Shown here piece after piece: positions 43,219-51,365 of a stretch of 64,000 nucleotides of DNA (the stretch's first letter is position 1; the number at the start of each line of letters is the position of its first letter). The DNA is from Actinomadura luteofluorescens. GTDB lineage: Bacteria; Actinomycetota; Actinomycetes; Streptosporangiales; Streptosporangiaceae. Position numbers and translations under genes: made by a program. The notes beneath the pieces were generated by a model, which made no database searches, had not been told where the DNA came from, and worked only from the letters and a program-made list of their open reading frames with translations. The DNA lies in NCBI RefSeq assembly GCF_013409365.1, contig NZ_JACCBA010000001.1:7502001-7566000 (forward strand), written 5' to 3'.

Positions 43219-43366
43219 GCATTTCTCTCCTCCTTCGGGCCTAGGCGGCCCTCCATCGTCGAGAAATGCGGGCGATCGCTGGCATCGCTCCGACTCGCCT
43301 TGCGGCTCGCTTCGCGATCAGGTACTCGCAAGCTCGTACCTGCCTTCGGACGCGATCGCAACGGGG
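43219..43366 (+). repeat. structured repeat element, copy A
   Basis: Stem I pairs GCATTTCTC (43219-43227) with GAGAAATGC (43261-43269) and encloses a GGGCC/GGCCC hairpin (43237-43251). Stem II pairs CAGGTAC (43319-43325) with GTACCTG (43336-43342). A conserved spacer with GCGATCGC lies between. Copy B at 45.3 kb is an inverted match at roughly 80% identity (my estimate by eye) with compensatory changes in both stems. Confidence 0.75.
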
Positions 43367-43445
43367 GAGGTCGTTGCCGGCTGAGCTTCAAACGCTGTGT
43401 TGAGCAGCGGGCCACGGCCCTGGCCTGCTGATTCGGATCGCGCTC

Positions 43446-43487
43446 GACCCCTCCGCGACTTCGTCGCGGAGGGGTCTTCGCTTTTTT
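43446..43487 (+). terminator. strong intrinsic terminator
   Basis: GACCCCTCCGCGAC (43446-43459) pairs perfectly with 43463-43476 around a TTC loop, followed by TTCGCTTTTTT. It would stop read-through from the DUF4234 gene and copy A. Confidence 0.85.
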
Positions 43488-43528
43488 GCGGAGCCGGTTC
43501 TGTCGGTGGGCGGGGACAGAATGGGGGC

Positions 43529-45217
43529 GTGAGGATCGCGGTCGCCGCTGGTGGCGGGGTTGGGGGGTCGCTGCAGGCGGTGGGGGAGGACGGGGCGCCC
43601 GCGGGGGGCGTCGAGGAGGTCCCCGACCTGGTCTCGGCCATCGCCCTGCGGGAGCGTGACTCCGCACCGCGCTGGGTGTGGCCGTCCACCGCGCGGCTCT
43701 ACCCGCGGCTGCTTGCGGCGGGGGTGCGGGTGTCGCGCTGCCATGACCTCGAACTCGTCGAAAGCCTGCTGCTCGGCCATGCCGGACGGTACGGGGAGCC
43801 GCGCTCGGTCGCGGCGGCGTGGGCGCGGTTGCGCGGCGAGCCCGTCCCGGCCGACCCGCCGCCGCCCCGGGAGGACGCGGCGCAGCCGTCGCTGTTCGAC
43901 GACGACGCCGGGCGGGAGGCGTCCGCCGACGACCTCGGCCAGATCGTCGCGGTGCACGCCGAGCAGCAGCGGGCCGTCGCCGGGCTCGGCGGGTTCGCGC
44001 TGCTCGCGGCCGCGGAGTCGGCCGGAGCGCTGGTGGCCGCCGAGATGGCGCACGACGGGCTGCCCTGGTCGGCGGCCGAGCACGACGCGCTGCTCACCGA
44101 GTTGCTCGGGCCGCGCCCCACGGGCGGCCTGCGGCCCCGCAGGCTCCAGGACCTCGCCGACCGCGTCAGCGCGGCGTTCGGGCCGCGCGTGCACGTCAAC
44201 CCCGACTCCCCGGCGCAGATCATCCGGGCCTTCGCCTCGGCGGGGCTGCCGATCCCGTCCACCCGGGCGCACGTCCTCAGGCAGCTCGACCACCCCGCCG
44301 TCCCCCTGCTGCTGGAGTACAAGGAGCTGGCGCGGCTGCACGCCGCGCACGGCTGGACGTGGCTCGACACGTGGGTGAGCGGCGGCCGGTTCCGTCCCGA
44401 GTACGTCGTCGGCGGCGTGGTGTCGGGACGGTGGGCGACGAGCGGCGGCGGGGCCCTGCAGATCCCGCGCGTGCTGCGCAAGGCCGTCGTCGCAGACCCC
44501 GGATGGGCCCTGGTCGTCGCCGACGCGGCGCAGCTCGAACCCCGGGTGCTGGCGGCGCTCGCGGGCGACCGCGCGTTCTCGGAGGCCGCCGCGCACGGCG
44601 ACCTCTACGCCGCCCTGTCCGACGCCTTCCACGACGACCCCGACGGGAAGCGGAGCGCCCGCGACAAGGCCAAGATCGCCCTGCTCTCCGCCATGTACGG
44701 GGGAGGGACGGCGGACGCGGTGCAGCTCCTCGCCGTCCTGAAGAGCCGGTTCCCGCAGGCGTTCGAGTACGTGGAGGCCGCCGCGCGGGCGGGGGAGCGC
44801 GGGCTGCTCGTGCGTTCCCGCCTCGGGCGCACGTGCCCGCCGCCGTCGGCGGGATGGCGGGAGCTGACGTCGGCGGGCGACGACGACGCCCCCGGGCCCC
44901 GGGGCGGCACGGCGGCCCAGGCGCTGCGCGGACGGGGCCGCTTCACCCGCAACTTCGTCGTCCAGGCCACCGCCGCCGACTGGGCGCTCGCGCTCCTGGC
45001 CTCCCTGCGCCGCCGCCTCACCGCGCTCGGCCCGCCCCGCCTGGTGTTCTTCCAGCACGACGAGGTCATCGTGCACAGCCCCGCCGACCTGGCCGAGGAG
45101 GTAGCCGGAGCGGTGCGCGCCGCAGCACAGGAGGCGCGCGCCCTGCTGTTCGGCGACACCCCGGTCGTCTTCCCGATGGAGATCGCGGTCGTAGACCGCT
45201 ACGCCGACGCCAAGTGA
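43529..45217 (+). CDS. bifunctional 3'-5' exonuclease/DNA polymerase (family A-like)
   Basis: The 562-aa protein has a reduced N-terminal exonuclease-like domain (CHDLELVESLLLGHAGRYGEPRSVAAAWARL). A family A polymerase core follows with YVVGGVVSGRWATSGGGALQIPRVLRKAVVAD, VVADAAQLEPRVLAALAGD (motif A region), RDKAKIALLSAMYGGG (O helix) and LVFFQHDEVIVHSP (motif C HDE). It is much shorter than Pol I and lacks the 5' nuclease. Actinobacteria carry such proteins besides PolA; the role is unknown. CAGAAT just before the GTG suggests a leaderless start. The gene lies between inverted repeat copies A and B. Confidence 0.87.
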   Translation: MRIAVAAGGGVGGSLQAVGEDGAPAGGVEEVPDLVSAIALRERDSAPRWVWPSTARLYPRLLAAGVRVSRCHDLELVESLLLGHAGRYGEPRSVAAAWARLRGEPVPADPPPPREDAAQPSLFDDDAGREASADDLGQIVAVHAEQQRAVAGLGGFALLAAAESAGALVAAEMAHDGLPWSAAEHDALLTELLGPRPTGGLRPRRLQDLADRVSAAFGPRVHVNPDSPAQIIRAFASAGLPIPSTRAHVLRQLDHPAVPLLLEYKELARLHAAHGWTWLDTWVSGGRFRPEYVVGGVVSGRWATSGGGALQIPRVLRKAVVADPGWALVVADAAQLEPRVLAALAGDRAFSEAAAHGDLYAALSDAFHDDPDGKRSARDKAKIALLSAMYGGGTADAVQLLAVLKSRFPQAFEYVEAAARAGERGLLVRSRLGRTCPPPSAGWRELTSAGDDDAPGPRGGTAAQALRGRGRFTRNFVVQATAADWALALLASLRRRLTALGPPRLVFFQHDEVIVHSPADLAEEVAGAVRAAAQEARALLFGDTPVVFPMEIAVVDRYADAK

Positions 45218-45299
45218 CCCGCCCGCCGCCCGCATCGCGCCGCCGCGACGAACCCCGCCGGCCCAGCCCGCGCAGCAACCCCGCAACAACCTCAATGGT

Positions 45300-45441
45300 T
45301 GCGATCGCGTCCGAAGGCAGATTCGAGCGAAGCAAGAATCTGATCGCGCAGCGAGCCTCAGGGCGAGCCGGAGCGATGCCAGCGATCGCCCGCGGTGCTC
45401 GACGATGGAGGGCCGCCAGGCCCGAAGGAGGAGAGCACTGC
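45300..45441 (-). repeat. structured repeat element, copy B (inverted)
   Basis: The reverse complement matches copy A. Stem I is GCGGTGCTC (45392-45400) with GAGCACTGC (45433-45441), and stem II is CAGATTC (45318-45324) with GAATCTG (45336-45342). Its left end overlaps the last 28 or so codons of the MFS gene. Confidence 0.75.
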
Positions 45442-46788
45442 AATGAACACAGCGCTGGTTGTGCAGAAGAGGTACACGGCTGTGTAGTCGCCGAGGGCGG
45501 CGTTCTCCGGGAGCAGCGCGGCGAGGACGGCGATGCCGAGCACGCCGCCCAGCTGCCTGGCCGTGGTGTTGAGTCCGGTGGCGCCGGCGAACCGCGACGG
45601 CCCGGCCGACAGCGCGGCGGCCGTGGCGGTGCCCGTGCTGATCATCCCCATCCCCGTTCCGGCCAGGAGGCCGAGCGGGAGCCAGAACGTCGCGTAGTGC
45701 GGCTCGGCCGGCAGGGCCGCTACGGCCCAGGTCCCGGACGCGGCAATGATCAGCGCGCCGCCCGTCACGGCGGGACGGACGCCGAAGCGGGAGGCGAGGC
45801 GGCCCGCCGCGACCGCGGCCGCGGTGGCGGTGAACGCGCCGGGCGTCGAGGCGAACCCCGCCTTCAGGATCGAGTAGTGCCACTCGCCCGTCAGGTAGAG
45901 CACGCCGGCGAGCAGCCACGCGTACAGAGCCGTCCCGTACAGGAACGAGGCGGCGTTCGCGGCGGCGAACCGGCGGTTGCGCCACAGTGAGATCTCCAGC
46001 GCGGGGACCGGGTGCCGCGCCGACCGCCACAGCGCCAGGGCGAACAGGGCGGCGCCGCCGAGCAGCAGCCCGAGCGTCCGGGCGTCCGTCCAGGCCCAGT
46101 CCCTGCTCTGCGTCACGCCGAGCGCGACGCCGCCGACCCCGGCGGCGAGCAGCAGCGTCCCGGCGAGGTCGGGCAGCCGCCCCGCGCCGCCCGCGGCTCT
46201 CGGCAGGCGCCGCCCGCCGAGCAGCATCGCGAGCCCGATCGGCACGTTGATGAGGAACAGGGACCGCCAGCCGGACAGGTCGACCAGCACCCCGCCGAGG
46301 CCGGGGCCGATCGCGGCGGCGAACGCGCCCGCCGCGCTCCACAGCCCGATGCTGCGGGCGCGGCGCTCGGGGGGCGTGTCGTGCAGCAGCAGCGCGAGCG
46401 ACGCCGGGATCAGCGCCGCCGCCGCGGCGCCCTGCGCGGCGCGCGTCGCCAGCAGGACGGGCAGGTTCGGCGCGACCGCGCACGCCAGGGACGCCAGCGT
46501 GAACAGCCCGGTGCCCCACAGGTACAGCGACCGCCGGCCGACCAGGTCGGCGAGCCGCCCGGCGGGGGCGAGCAGCGCCGCGAACAGCACCGCGTACAGG
46601 GTGATCACCCAGGTCAGCCCGGACAGCGTGCTGCCCGGGAAGTCGGCGTGCAGATCGGCGACGGCCAGGTTGGCGGCGGTGGCGTCGAGCATGGCCAGGA
46701 ACGTCGCCCCGGCGGCGAGCCAGGGGACGTACCGGCGCGCCGCGGCCGTTCGCGGCGGCGCCGTGCCGGTCTGCGTCTCGGTGGTCAT
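45358..46788 (-). CDS. MFS drug-efflux transporter, DHA2 (14-TM) type
   Basis: The 476-aa protein begins WLAAGATFLAMLDATAANLAVADLH with the DHA2 motif D1, has GRLADLVGRRSLYLWG (motif A) and RAAQGAAAAALIPASLALLL (motif B/C region), with multiple further helices. It probably exports drugs by proton antiport. GGAGAGG precedes the ATG at 46788. The last helix ends at about VFIAVL; the remaining SSFGPGGPPSSSTAGDRWHR tail is encoded by repeat copy B and is probably not native. Divergent from a TetR regulator. Confidence 0.88.
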   Translation of the reverse strand: MTTETQTGTAPPRTAAARRYVPWLAAGATFLAMLDATAANLAVADLHADFPGSTLSGLTWVITLYAVLFAALLAPAGRLADLVGRRSLYLWGTGLFTLASLACAVAPNLPVLLATRAAQGAAAAALIPASLALLLHDTPPERRARSIGLWSAAGAFAAAIGPGLGGVLVDLSGWRSLFLINVPIGLAMLLGGRRLPRAAGGAGRLPDLAGTLLLAAGVGGVALGVTQSRDWAWTDARTLGLLLGGAALFALALWRSARHPVPALEISLWRNRRFAAANAASFLYGTALYAWLLAGVLYLTGEWHYSILKAGFASTPGAFTATAAAVAAGRLASRFGVRPAVTGGALIIAASGTWAVAALPAEPHYATFWLPLGLLAGTGMGMISTGTATAAALSAGPSRFAGATGLNTTARQLGGVLGIAVLAALLPENAALGDYTAVYLFCTTSAVFIAVLSSFGPGGPPSSSTAGDRWHRSGSP

Positions 46789-46812
46789 CGAAAGGCCTCT
46801 CCAGAAAAATAA

Positions 46813-46898
46813 AACCGAACGGTCGTACACTCTTCTGGCGAGACGGCCCGCGTCAAGGGGTCCGGCGCATTGACTTTGAACGAACGGTCGTGCAGATT
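46813..46898. promoter_or_regulatory. TetR operators and promoter between MFS and tetR
   Basis: CGAACGGTCGT occurs at 46815-46825 (preceded by AC) and again at about 46881-46891 (preceded by A). The second copy fills the 17-bp spacer between TTGACT (46870-46875) and CAGATT (46893-46898), a good sigma-A type promoter for tetR. Binding there would block both genes. Confidence 0.7.
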
Positions 46899-46904
46899 GA
46901 TCCC

Positions 46905-47516
46905 ATGAGCACCGACGGACGGCTGGTCAAGGGGGAGCAGACGCGCGGCACGATCCTGCGCCGCGCCGCCGACATCGCGTCGGCCGACGGCCTGGAGGGC
47001 CTGTCGATCGGCCGGCTCGCCACCGAGCTGCGGATCAGCAAGAGCGGCGTGTTCACCCACTTCGGGTCCAAGGAGGAGCTCCAGCTGGCGACCGTCCGCA
47101 TGGCGGCCGAGGTGTTCCGGACGCACGTGGTCGAGCCCGCGCTCGCCGTCCCCGAGGGGATCGGCCGCGTCCGCGCGCTGCTGGACGCCTGGCAGCGCTA
47201 CCAGCGCGAGCCCGTCTTCCCCGGCGGATGCTTCTTCCACTCCGCGATGGCCGAGTTCGACGCCCGCCCCGGCCGCGTCCGCGACGCGATCGCCGCGTCG
47301 CAGCGCGACTGGAGCGCCTTCGTCGAGCGCTGCCTGCGCGAGGCGCGCGACCTCGGCGAGATCGAGGCGGAGGCCGACGTCGCCCAGCTCGCCTTCGAGC
47401 TCGACGCACTGTGCCGCACGGGCGCGGCGCAGGCGCTGCTCCATGACGACCCGTCCCTCTACGACCGCGCCGCCCGCGCCGTGGACGCGCGGCTGGCCGC
47501 CGTCACCCCCGCCTGA
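46905..47516 (+). CDS. TetR family regulator of the MFS pump
   Basis: The 203-aa protein has an HTH (ILRRAADIASADGLEGLSIGRLATELRISKSGVFTHFGSKEELQLATV) and a C-terminal TetR_C-type domain with PGGCFFHSAMAEFDARPGRVRDAI. It very likely represses the divergent MFS gene through the twin CGAACGGTCGT sites. The ATG at 46905 lies 7 nt after the -10 box, giving a very short leader. Confidence 0.9.
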   Translation: MSTDGRLVKGEQTRGTILRRAADIASADGLEGLSIGRLATELRISKSGVFTHFGSKEELQLATVRMAAEVFRTHVVEPALAVPEGIGRVRALLDAWQRYQREPVFPGGCFFHSAMAEFDARPGRVRDAIAASQRDWSAFVERCLREARDLGEIEAEADVAQLAFELDALCRTGAAQALLHDDPSLYDRAARAVDARLAAVTPA

Positions 47517-47545
47517 GCCGGAGGTCCCGCGCGCGAAAGCCGGAG

Positions 47546-47575
47546 GCGCGGCGAGGCGACCGCCTCACCGCGCCC
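47546..47575. terminator. hairpin between convergent tetR and monooxygenase genes
   Basis: GGCGCGG (47546-47552) plus GAGGC (47554-47558) pair with GCCTC (47563-47567) plus CCGCGCC (47569-47575), with one mismatch. There is no T-tract. Confidence 0.5.
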
Positions 47576-47599
47576 GTCAGCGTGCGCCCGCCGGTGCCG

Positions 47600-48862
47600 T
47601 CAGCGTGCCGCCGTGTAGGAGGGGCGGGAGTTCAGCGCCTCGACGTCGGAGAACGAGGTCTGCCGGTACGCGCCGCTGATCGTGTTCAGCTCGTCGGGGC
47701 TGAGCACGTCCTCGATCGAGGTGAAGCCCTGCGGCGCCCGCTGGCTGACCGTGTGCAGGACGCGGTCGGCCGGCATGTCGCGGCAGGCGCGGACGATGGC
47801 GTTGACCGGCTCGCGCCGCGCCTTGTCGTAGGCGAGCAGCCCCTCGGCGGCGTCGCCGGAGGCGGCCAGCTCGTGCGCCAGGACGCGGGCGTCGAGGATG
47901 GCCTGGGAGCCGCCGTTGGACCCGATCGGGTACATCGGGTGGGCGGCGTCGCCGAGCAGCGTGACGCGGCCGAACGTCCAGCGGTCGACGGGGTCCCGGT
48001 CGACCATCGGGTACTCCAGGATCTCCGCCGCCTGGGACATCAGCGCGGGGAAGTCGAGCCAGTCGTACTTCCAGTCCGCGAAGTAGGGGAGCACGTCCTC
48101 CAGGCGGCCGGCCTTGTTCCAGTCGGGGTCCCAGTCCAGCCGGTCGTCGGCGAGCCTGACCTCCGCGGCCCAGTTGAGCAGCGCCCTGCCCCGGCGCTCG
48201 GTCCGCATCGAGATCGGGTAGACGACGATCTTCGACGTGGCGTTGCTGCCCATGACGACCATGGTCCGCCCGGTCAGGATGGGGTCGGCCTCGGTGATGC
48301 CGCGCCACAGCCTGATGCCGTTCCACAGCGGCGCCGGCTCGTCCGGGTACAGCTGCGCGCGGACGGCGGAGTGCAGGCCGTCCGCGCCGACCAGCGCGTC
48401 GGCCGCCACCGTCTCGGCGGTGCCCGACGCCCGGTCGAGCAGGCGCGCCCGCACCTGCGTCCCGTCCTGCTCGAAGCCCTCGAAGACGGTCCCGGTGCGG
48501 ACGGCGTCCTCGCCGAGCCGCGCGCGGACGGCGTCGAGCAGCATCATCTGCAGCTCGCCGCGGTGGATCGAGTACTGCGGCCAGTGGTAGCCGAGCGCGC
48601 GTCCGCGCGGCTCCGCCCAGATCCGGCCGCCGTGCCGGTCGAAGTGCACCATCTCGCCGGTCGGGATGCCGGTCTCGGCCAGCTCGTCGGCGAACCCCAG
48701 CTCGGTGAGCTCCCGGACGGCGTGCGGCAGCAGATTGATGCCGACGCCGAGCGGCAGCAGCCGGTTGGCGGAGTCGACGACGAGGGCCTCGACCCCGGCC
48801 TCGTGCAGGCTCAGCGCGGTGGTGAGCCCGCCGATGCCCGCCCCCACGATGAGTACGCGCAT
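47600..48862 (-). CDS. FAD-dependent aromatic monooxygenase (group A flavoprotein)
   Basis: The 420-aa protein has the FAD-binding GxGxxG (VLIVGAGIGGLTTALSLHEAG, residues 3-23), the dual-function DG motif (ADALVGADGLHSAVR, near 150), and GRVTLLGDAAHPMYPIGSNGGSQAILDA (second FAD motif, near 290). Group A monooxygenases hydroxylate aromatic or cyclic substrates with NAD(P)H and O2. GGGAGGG precedes the ATG. It follows the ABC importer genes on the same strand (88-bp gap), so the importer may deliver its substrate, which is not identifiable. Confidence 0.9.
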   Translation of the reverse strand: MRVLIVGAGIGGLTTALSLHEAGVEALVVDSANRLLPLGVGINLLPHAVRELTELGFADELAETGIPTGEMVHFDRHGGRIWAEPRGRALGYHWPQYSIHRGELQMMLLDAVRARLGEDAVRTGTVFEGFEQDGTQVRARLLDRASGTAETVAADALVGADGLHSAVRAQLYPDEPAPLWNGIRLWRGITEADPILTGRTMVVMGSNATSKIVVYPISMRTERRGRALLNWAAEVRLADDRLDWDPDWNKAGRLEDVLPYFADWKYDWLDFPALMSQAAEILEYPMVDRDPVDRWTFGRVTLLGDAAHPMYPIGSNGGSQAILDARVLAHELAASGDAAEGLLAYDKARREPVNAIVRACRDMPADRVLHTVSQRAPQGFTSIEDVLSPDELNTISGAYRQTSFSDVEALNSRPSYTAAR

Positions 48863-48950
48863 GAATCACCCTCCCGTTGGTGTCGGGGCGACCGGCCGGG
48901 CGGCCCGCCCGCGCCGGTCTCGTTCGTGTCGCCGCACGTGGCGGCCGTTC

Positions 48951-49739
48951 TCAGCCGGTCTTCGCCGGCGCCGCGCCGGGCACCTTCGCGCCGCCGCGGA
49001 CCAGCCGCCCGACCTCGGCCCGGAGCCGGACGAACTCGGGGGTCCCCCGGGTCTCGATCTGGTCGCGCGCCGAGGGCAGGTCGACCGGCAGGTCGGCGTG
49101 CACGCGGGCGGGGGAGCGGTTCAGCACGACCACCCGGTCGCCGACGTAGACGCTCTCGTCGATGTCGTGCGTGACCAGCAGGATCGTCATCTTCCCGGTC
49201 CGGTGCATCTGCAGGACGAGGTCCTCCAGGTCCTCCCGGGTCTGCGCGTCCACCGACCCGAACGGCTCGTCCATCAGCAGCAGCGACGGGCGGTAGGCGA
49301 GGGCCCGCGCGATCGACACGCGCTGCTGCATGCCGCCCGACAGCTGCCACGGGTACTTGCGCCCCGCGTCCGCGAGGCCCACGGACTCCAGGGCCTCCTG
49401 CGCCGCGGCGCGCCGCTCGGAGCGGCCCTTCCCGCGCCGCCGCAGCGGCAGCGCCACGTTGTCGCGGACGGTCAGCCAGGGGAACAGGGAGCGGCTGTAG
49501 TCCTGGAACACCACGGCGAGGTCGTCGGGCACGCCGTCGATCGGCTCGCCGTTCAGGGTGAGGGTCCCGGCGGTCGGGCGGATCAGCCCGCCGATGCAGC
49601 GCAGCAGGGTGGACTTTCCGCAGCCGGAAGGGCCGACGATGCTGAGCAGCTGGCCGTCCGGGACGGTGAGGTCGAGTCCGTCGATGGCTCGGTGGCCGTC
49701 GCCGTAGGAATGGCTGAGGCCGGTTATCTGAAGCACCAC
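48951..49739 (-). CDS. ABC transporter ATPase, SsuB/TauB type
   Basis: The 262-aa protein has Walker A VGPSGCGKSTLL (near 36-47), a Q-loop VVFQDYSRSLFPWLTV, signature LSGGMQQRVSIARAL, Walker B LLLMDEPFGSVD and H-loop VTHDIDES. The sequence class is that of nitrate/sulfonate/taurine importers. It is the ATPase for the two permeases and lipoprotein upstream. Confidence 0.92.
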   Translation of the reverse strand: MVLQITGLSHSYGDGHRAIDGLDLTVPDGQLLSIVGPSGCGKSTLLRCIGGLIRPTAGTLTLNGEPIDGVPDDLAVVFQDYSRSLFPWLTVRDNVALPLRRRGKGRSERRAAAQEALESVGLADAGRKYPWQLSGGMQQRVSIARALAYRPSLLLMDEPFGSVDAQTREDLEDLVLQMHRTGKMTILLVTHDIDESVYVGDRVVVLNRSPARVHADLPVDLPSARDQIETRGTPEFVRLRAEVGRLVRGGAKVPGAAPAKTG

Positions 49740-49788
49740 GGCCGCCTTTGCTGTGTGTGTGTCGTCAGGTTCGGCATAGGGGACATCG

Positions 49789-50592
49789 TCAGTTCGCGAG
49801 CCGTTTCGCGCCAGTGTGCCAGGCCAGCAGACGCCGCTCCAGAAGCATGAACACCCCGTTGAACAGGAGGCCGAGCAGGCCCAGCATGACGATCCCGGCC
49901 CACATCCGGGGCAGCTCGAACGAGCGCTGGGCCCCGATGAGCTCGGAGCCGATGCCCGCGGTGCTGCCGAACAGCTCGGAGATGACCATCAGGATCAGCG
50001 CGAACGACAACGCCACCCGCAGTCCCGCGAAGATCTTGGGGGAGGCCGCCGGGAGCGTGACGGTCAGCAGCCTGCGGAGCCGGCCGACGCCGAACACCCG
50101 GGCCGTCTCCAGCTGCAGGGGGTCCACGGTGCGGACGCCGTCGCAGGTGTTGAGCAGCACCGGCCAGACCACGCCGAAGGCGATCGTGACGACCTGCATG
50201 GTCGCGCCGAGCTGGAACACGATGATGAAGAACGGCACCAGCGTGGGCGGAGGAACCGCGCGCAGGAACTCCAGCACCGGGTTCAGCAGGTCGTACAGGG
50301 TCCGCGACCGGCCGATCGCCGCGCCCAGCAGGACTCCGGCGGCTCCCGCGGCCGCCCACCCGGCGAACAGGTGGGTGAGGCTGGTGGAGAAGTCGTCCAC
50401 CGCCTTGTCCGTGAGGAACCCCTGGGAGGCGGGTCCGGAGAACCACAGCTCGTGCAGCGCGTCGACGATCTTCGTGGGCGGGGGGAAGTAGGTCTCGTCC
50501 ACCGCGCGCGTGACCAGTTCCCACAGCGCGATGGCGAGGGCGACGAGCCAGACCCGCTCGACCGATCCGCGCAGCGCTCCGAGGGCCCTCAT
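49789..50592 (-). CDS. ABC transporter permease, SsuC type (1)
   Basis: The 267-aa protein has six hydrophobic helices (WLVALAIALWELV through WAGIVMLGLLGLLFNGVFMLLERRLL). The EAA-loop is LETARVFGVGRLRRLLTVTLPAASPKIFAGLRVAL, preceded by LRAVPPPTLVPFFIIVFQLG. The ATG overlaps the stop of the second permease by 4 bp (ATGA). Confidence 0.92.
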   Translation of the reverse strand: MRALGALRGSVERVWLVALAIALWELVTRAVDETYFPPPTKIVDALHELWFSGPASQGFLTDKAVDDFSTSLTHLFAGWAAAGAAGVLLGAAIGRSRTLYDLLNPVLEFLRAVPPPTLVPFFIIVFQLGATMQVVTIAFGVVWPVLLNTCDGVRTVDPLQLETARVFGVGRLRRLLTVTLPAASPKIFAGLRVALSFALILMVISELFGSTAGIGSELIGAQRSFELPRMWAGIVMLGLLGLLFNGVFMLLERRLLAWHTGAKRLAN

Positions 50593-51365
50593 GCGATCCC
50601 CTCCACGCGGGCGGTCTGCCAGCGGAACACGATCCGTTCCAGTGCGAAGAGGGCCGTGTTGGCCAGCAGCCCCAGCACACCGGCCCAGCAGGCGCCGGCC
50701 AGCAGCAGGTCGGTCCGGCCGCCGCCGGACTGGGTGTCGCCGAGGTAGATCCCCACTCCGTTGACGCCGCCCGCCAGGAGCTCGGTGCTGATCACCACGA
50801 TGAGGGCGACGGAGGCGGCGATCCGGATGCCGGTGGCGATGAACGGCGAGGCGCTCGGCAGGGAGACGCGCCACAGCACCGACAGCGTCCCGAAGCCGAA
50901 GCTGCGCAGGCTCTCCTTGGCGACCGGATCGACGTCGCGGAGCGCGTACAGGGTGTTGATGAGGATCGGCCACAGGCAGGCGTAGAAGATCAAGGACATC
51001 TTCATCTGCGTGGGGTCGGCGAACAGGATGATGGCGAGCGGGATCAGCGCGACCGACGGGATGGGGCGCAGCAGTTCGACCAGCGCGCGGGAGGCGGTGC
51101 CGAGCACCGGCACCGAGCCGAGCAGCACGCCCAGCGGCACCGCCACGAGCACCGCCAGGACGAGCCCGCCGAACCATGCCGTGACCGTGGCCCCGACGTC
51201 GGCGAGGAACTCCCCGTCGACGGCCAGTTTCGCGGCCTCCCGCAGGACGGTCGACGCCGGGGGCAGGGCGGTCTCGTCGACGAGGCCGGAACGGCTCACG
51301 ACCTCGACGACGGCGACCAGCCCGGCGACCCCGGCGGCGCCGAGAACGATACGGCGGTGGTTCAT
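50589..51365 (-). CDS. ABC transporter permease, SsuC type (2)
   Basis: The 258-aa protein is a second BPD_transp_1 permease with LLRPIPSVALIPLAIILFADP, the EAA-loop KESLRSFGFGTLSVLWRVSLPSASPFIATGIRIAA, and a C-terminal helix LLANTALFALERIVFRW. Two different permeases imply a heterodimeric channel. The ATG overlaps the binding-protein stop (TGATG). Confidence 0.92.
   Translation of the reverse strand: MNHRRIVLGAAGVAGLVAVVEVVSRSGLVDETALPPASTVLREAAKLAVDGEFLADVGATVTAWFGGLVLAVLVAVPLGVLLGSVPVLGTASRALVELLRPIPSVALIPLAIILFADPTQMKMSLIFYACLWPILINTLYALRDVDPVAKESLRSFGFGTLSVLWRVSLPSASPFIATGIRIAASVALIVVISTELLAGGVNGVGIYLGDTQSGGGRTDLLLAGACWAGVLGLLANTALFALERIVFRWQTARVEGIA

Noticed and set aside
43219..45441. 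Composite transposon with the inverted repeats as its ends
   Set aside because: There is no transposase or integrase between the repeats and no visible target-site duplication. The enclosed polymerase is a normal chromosomal family in actinobacteria.
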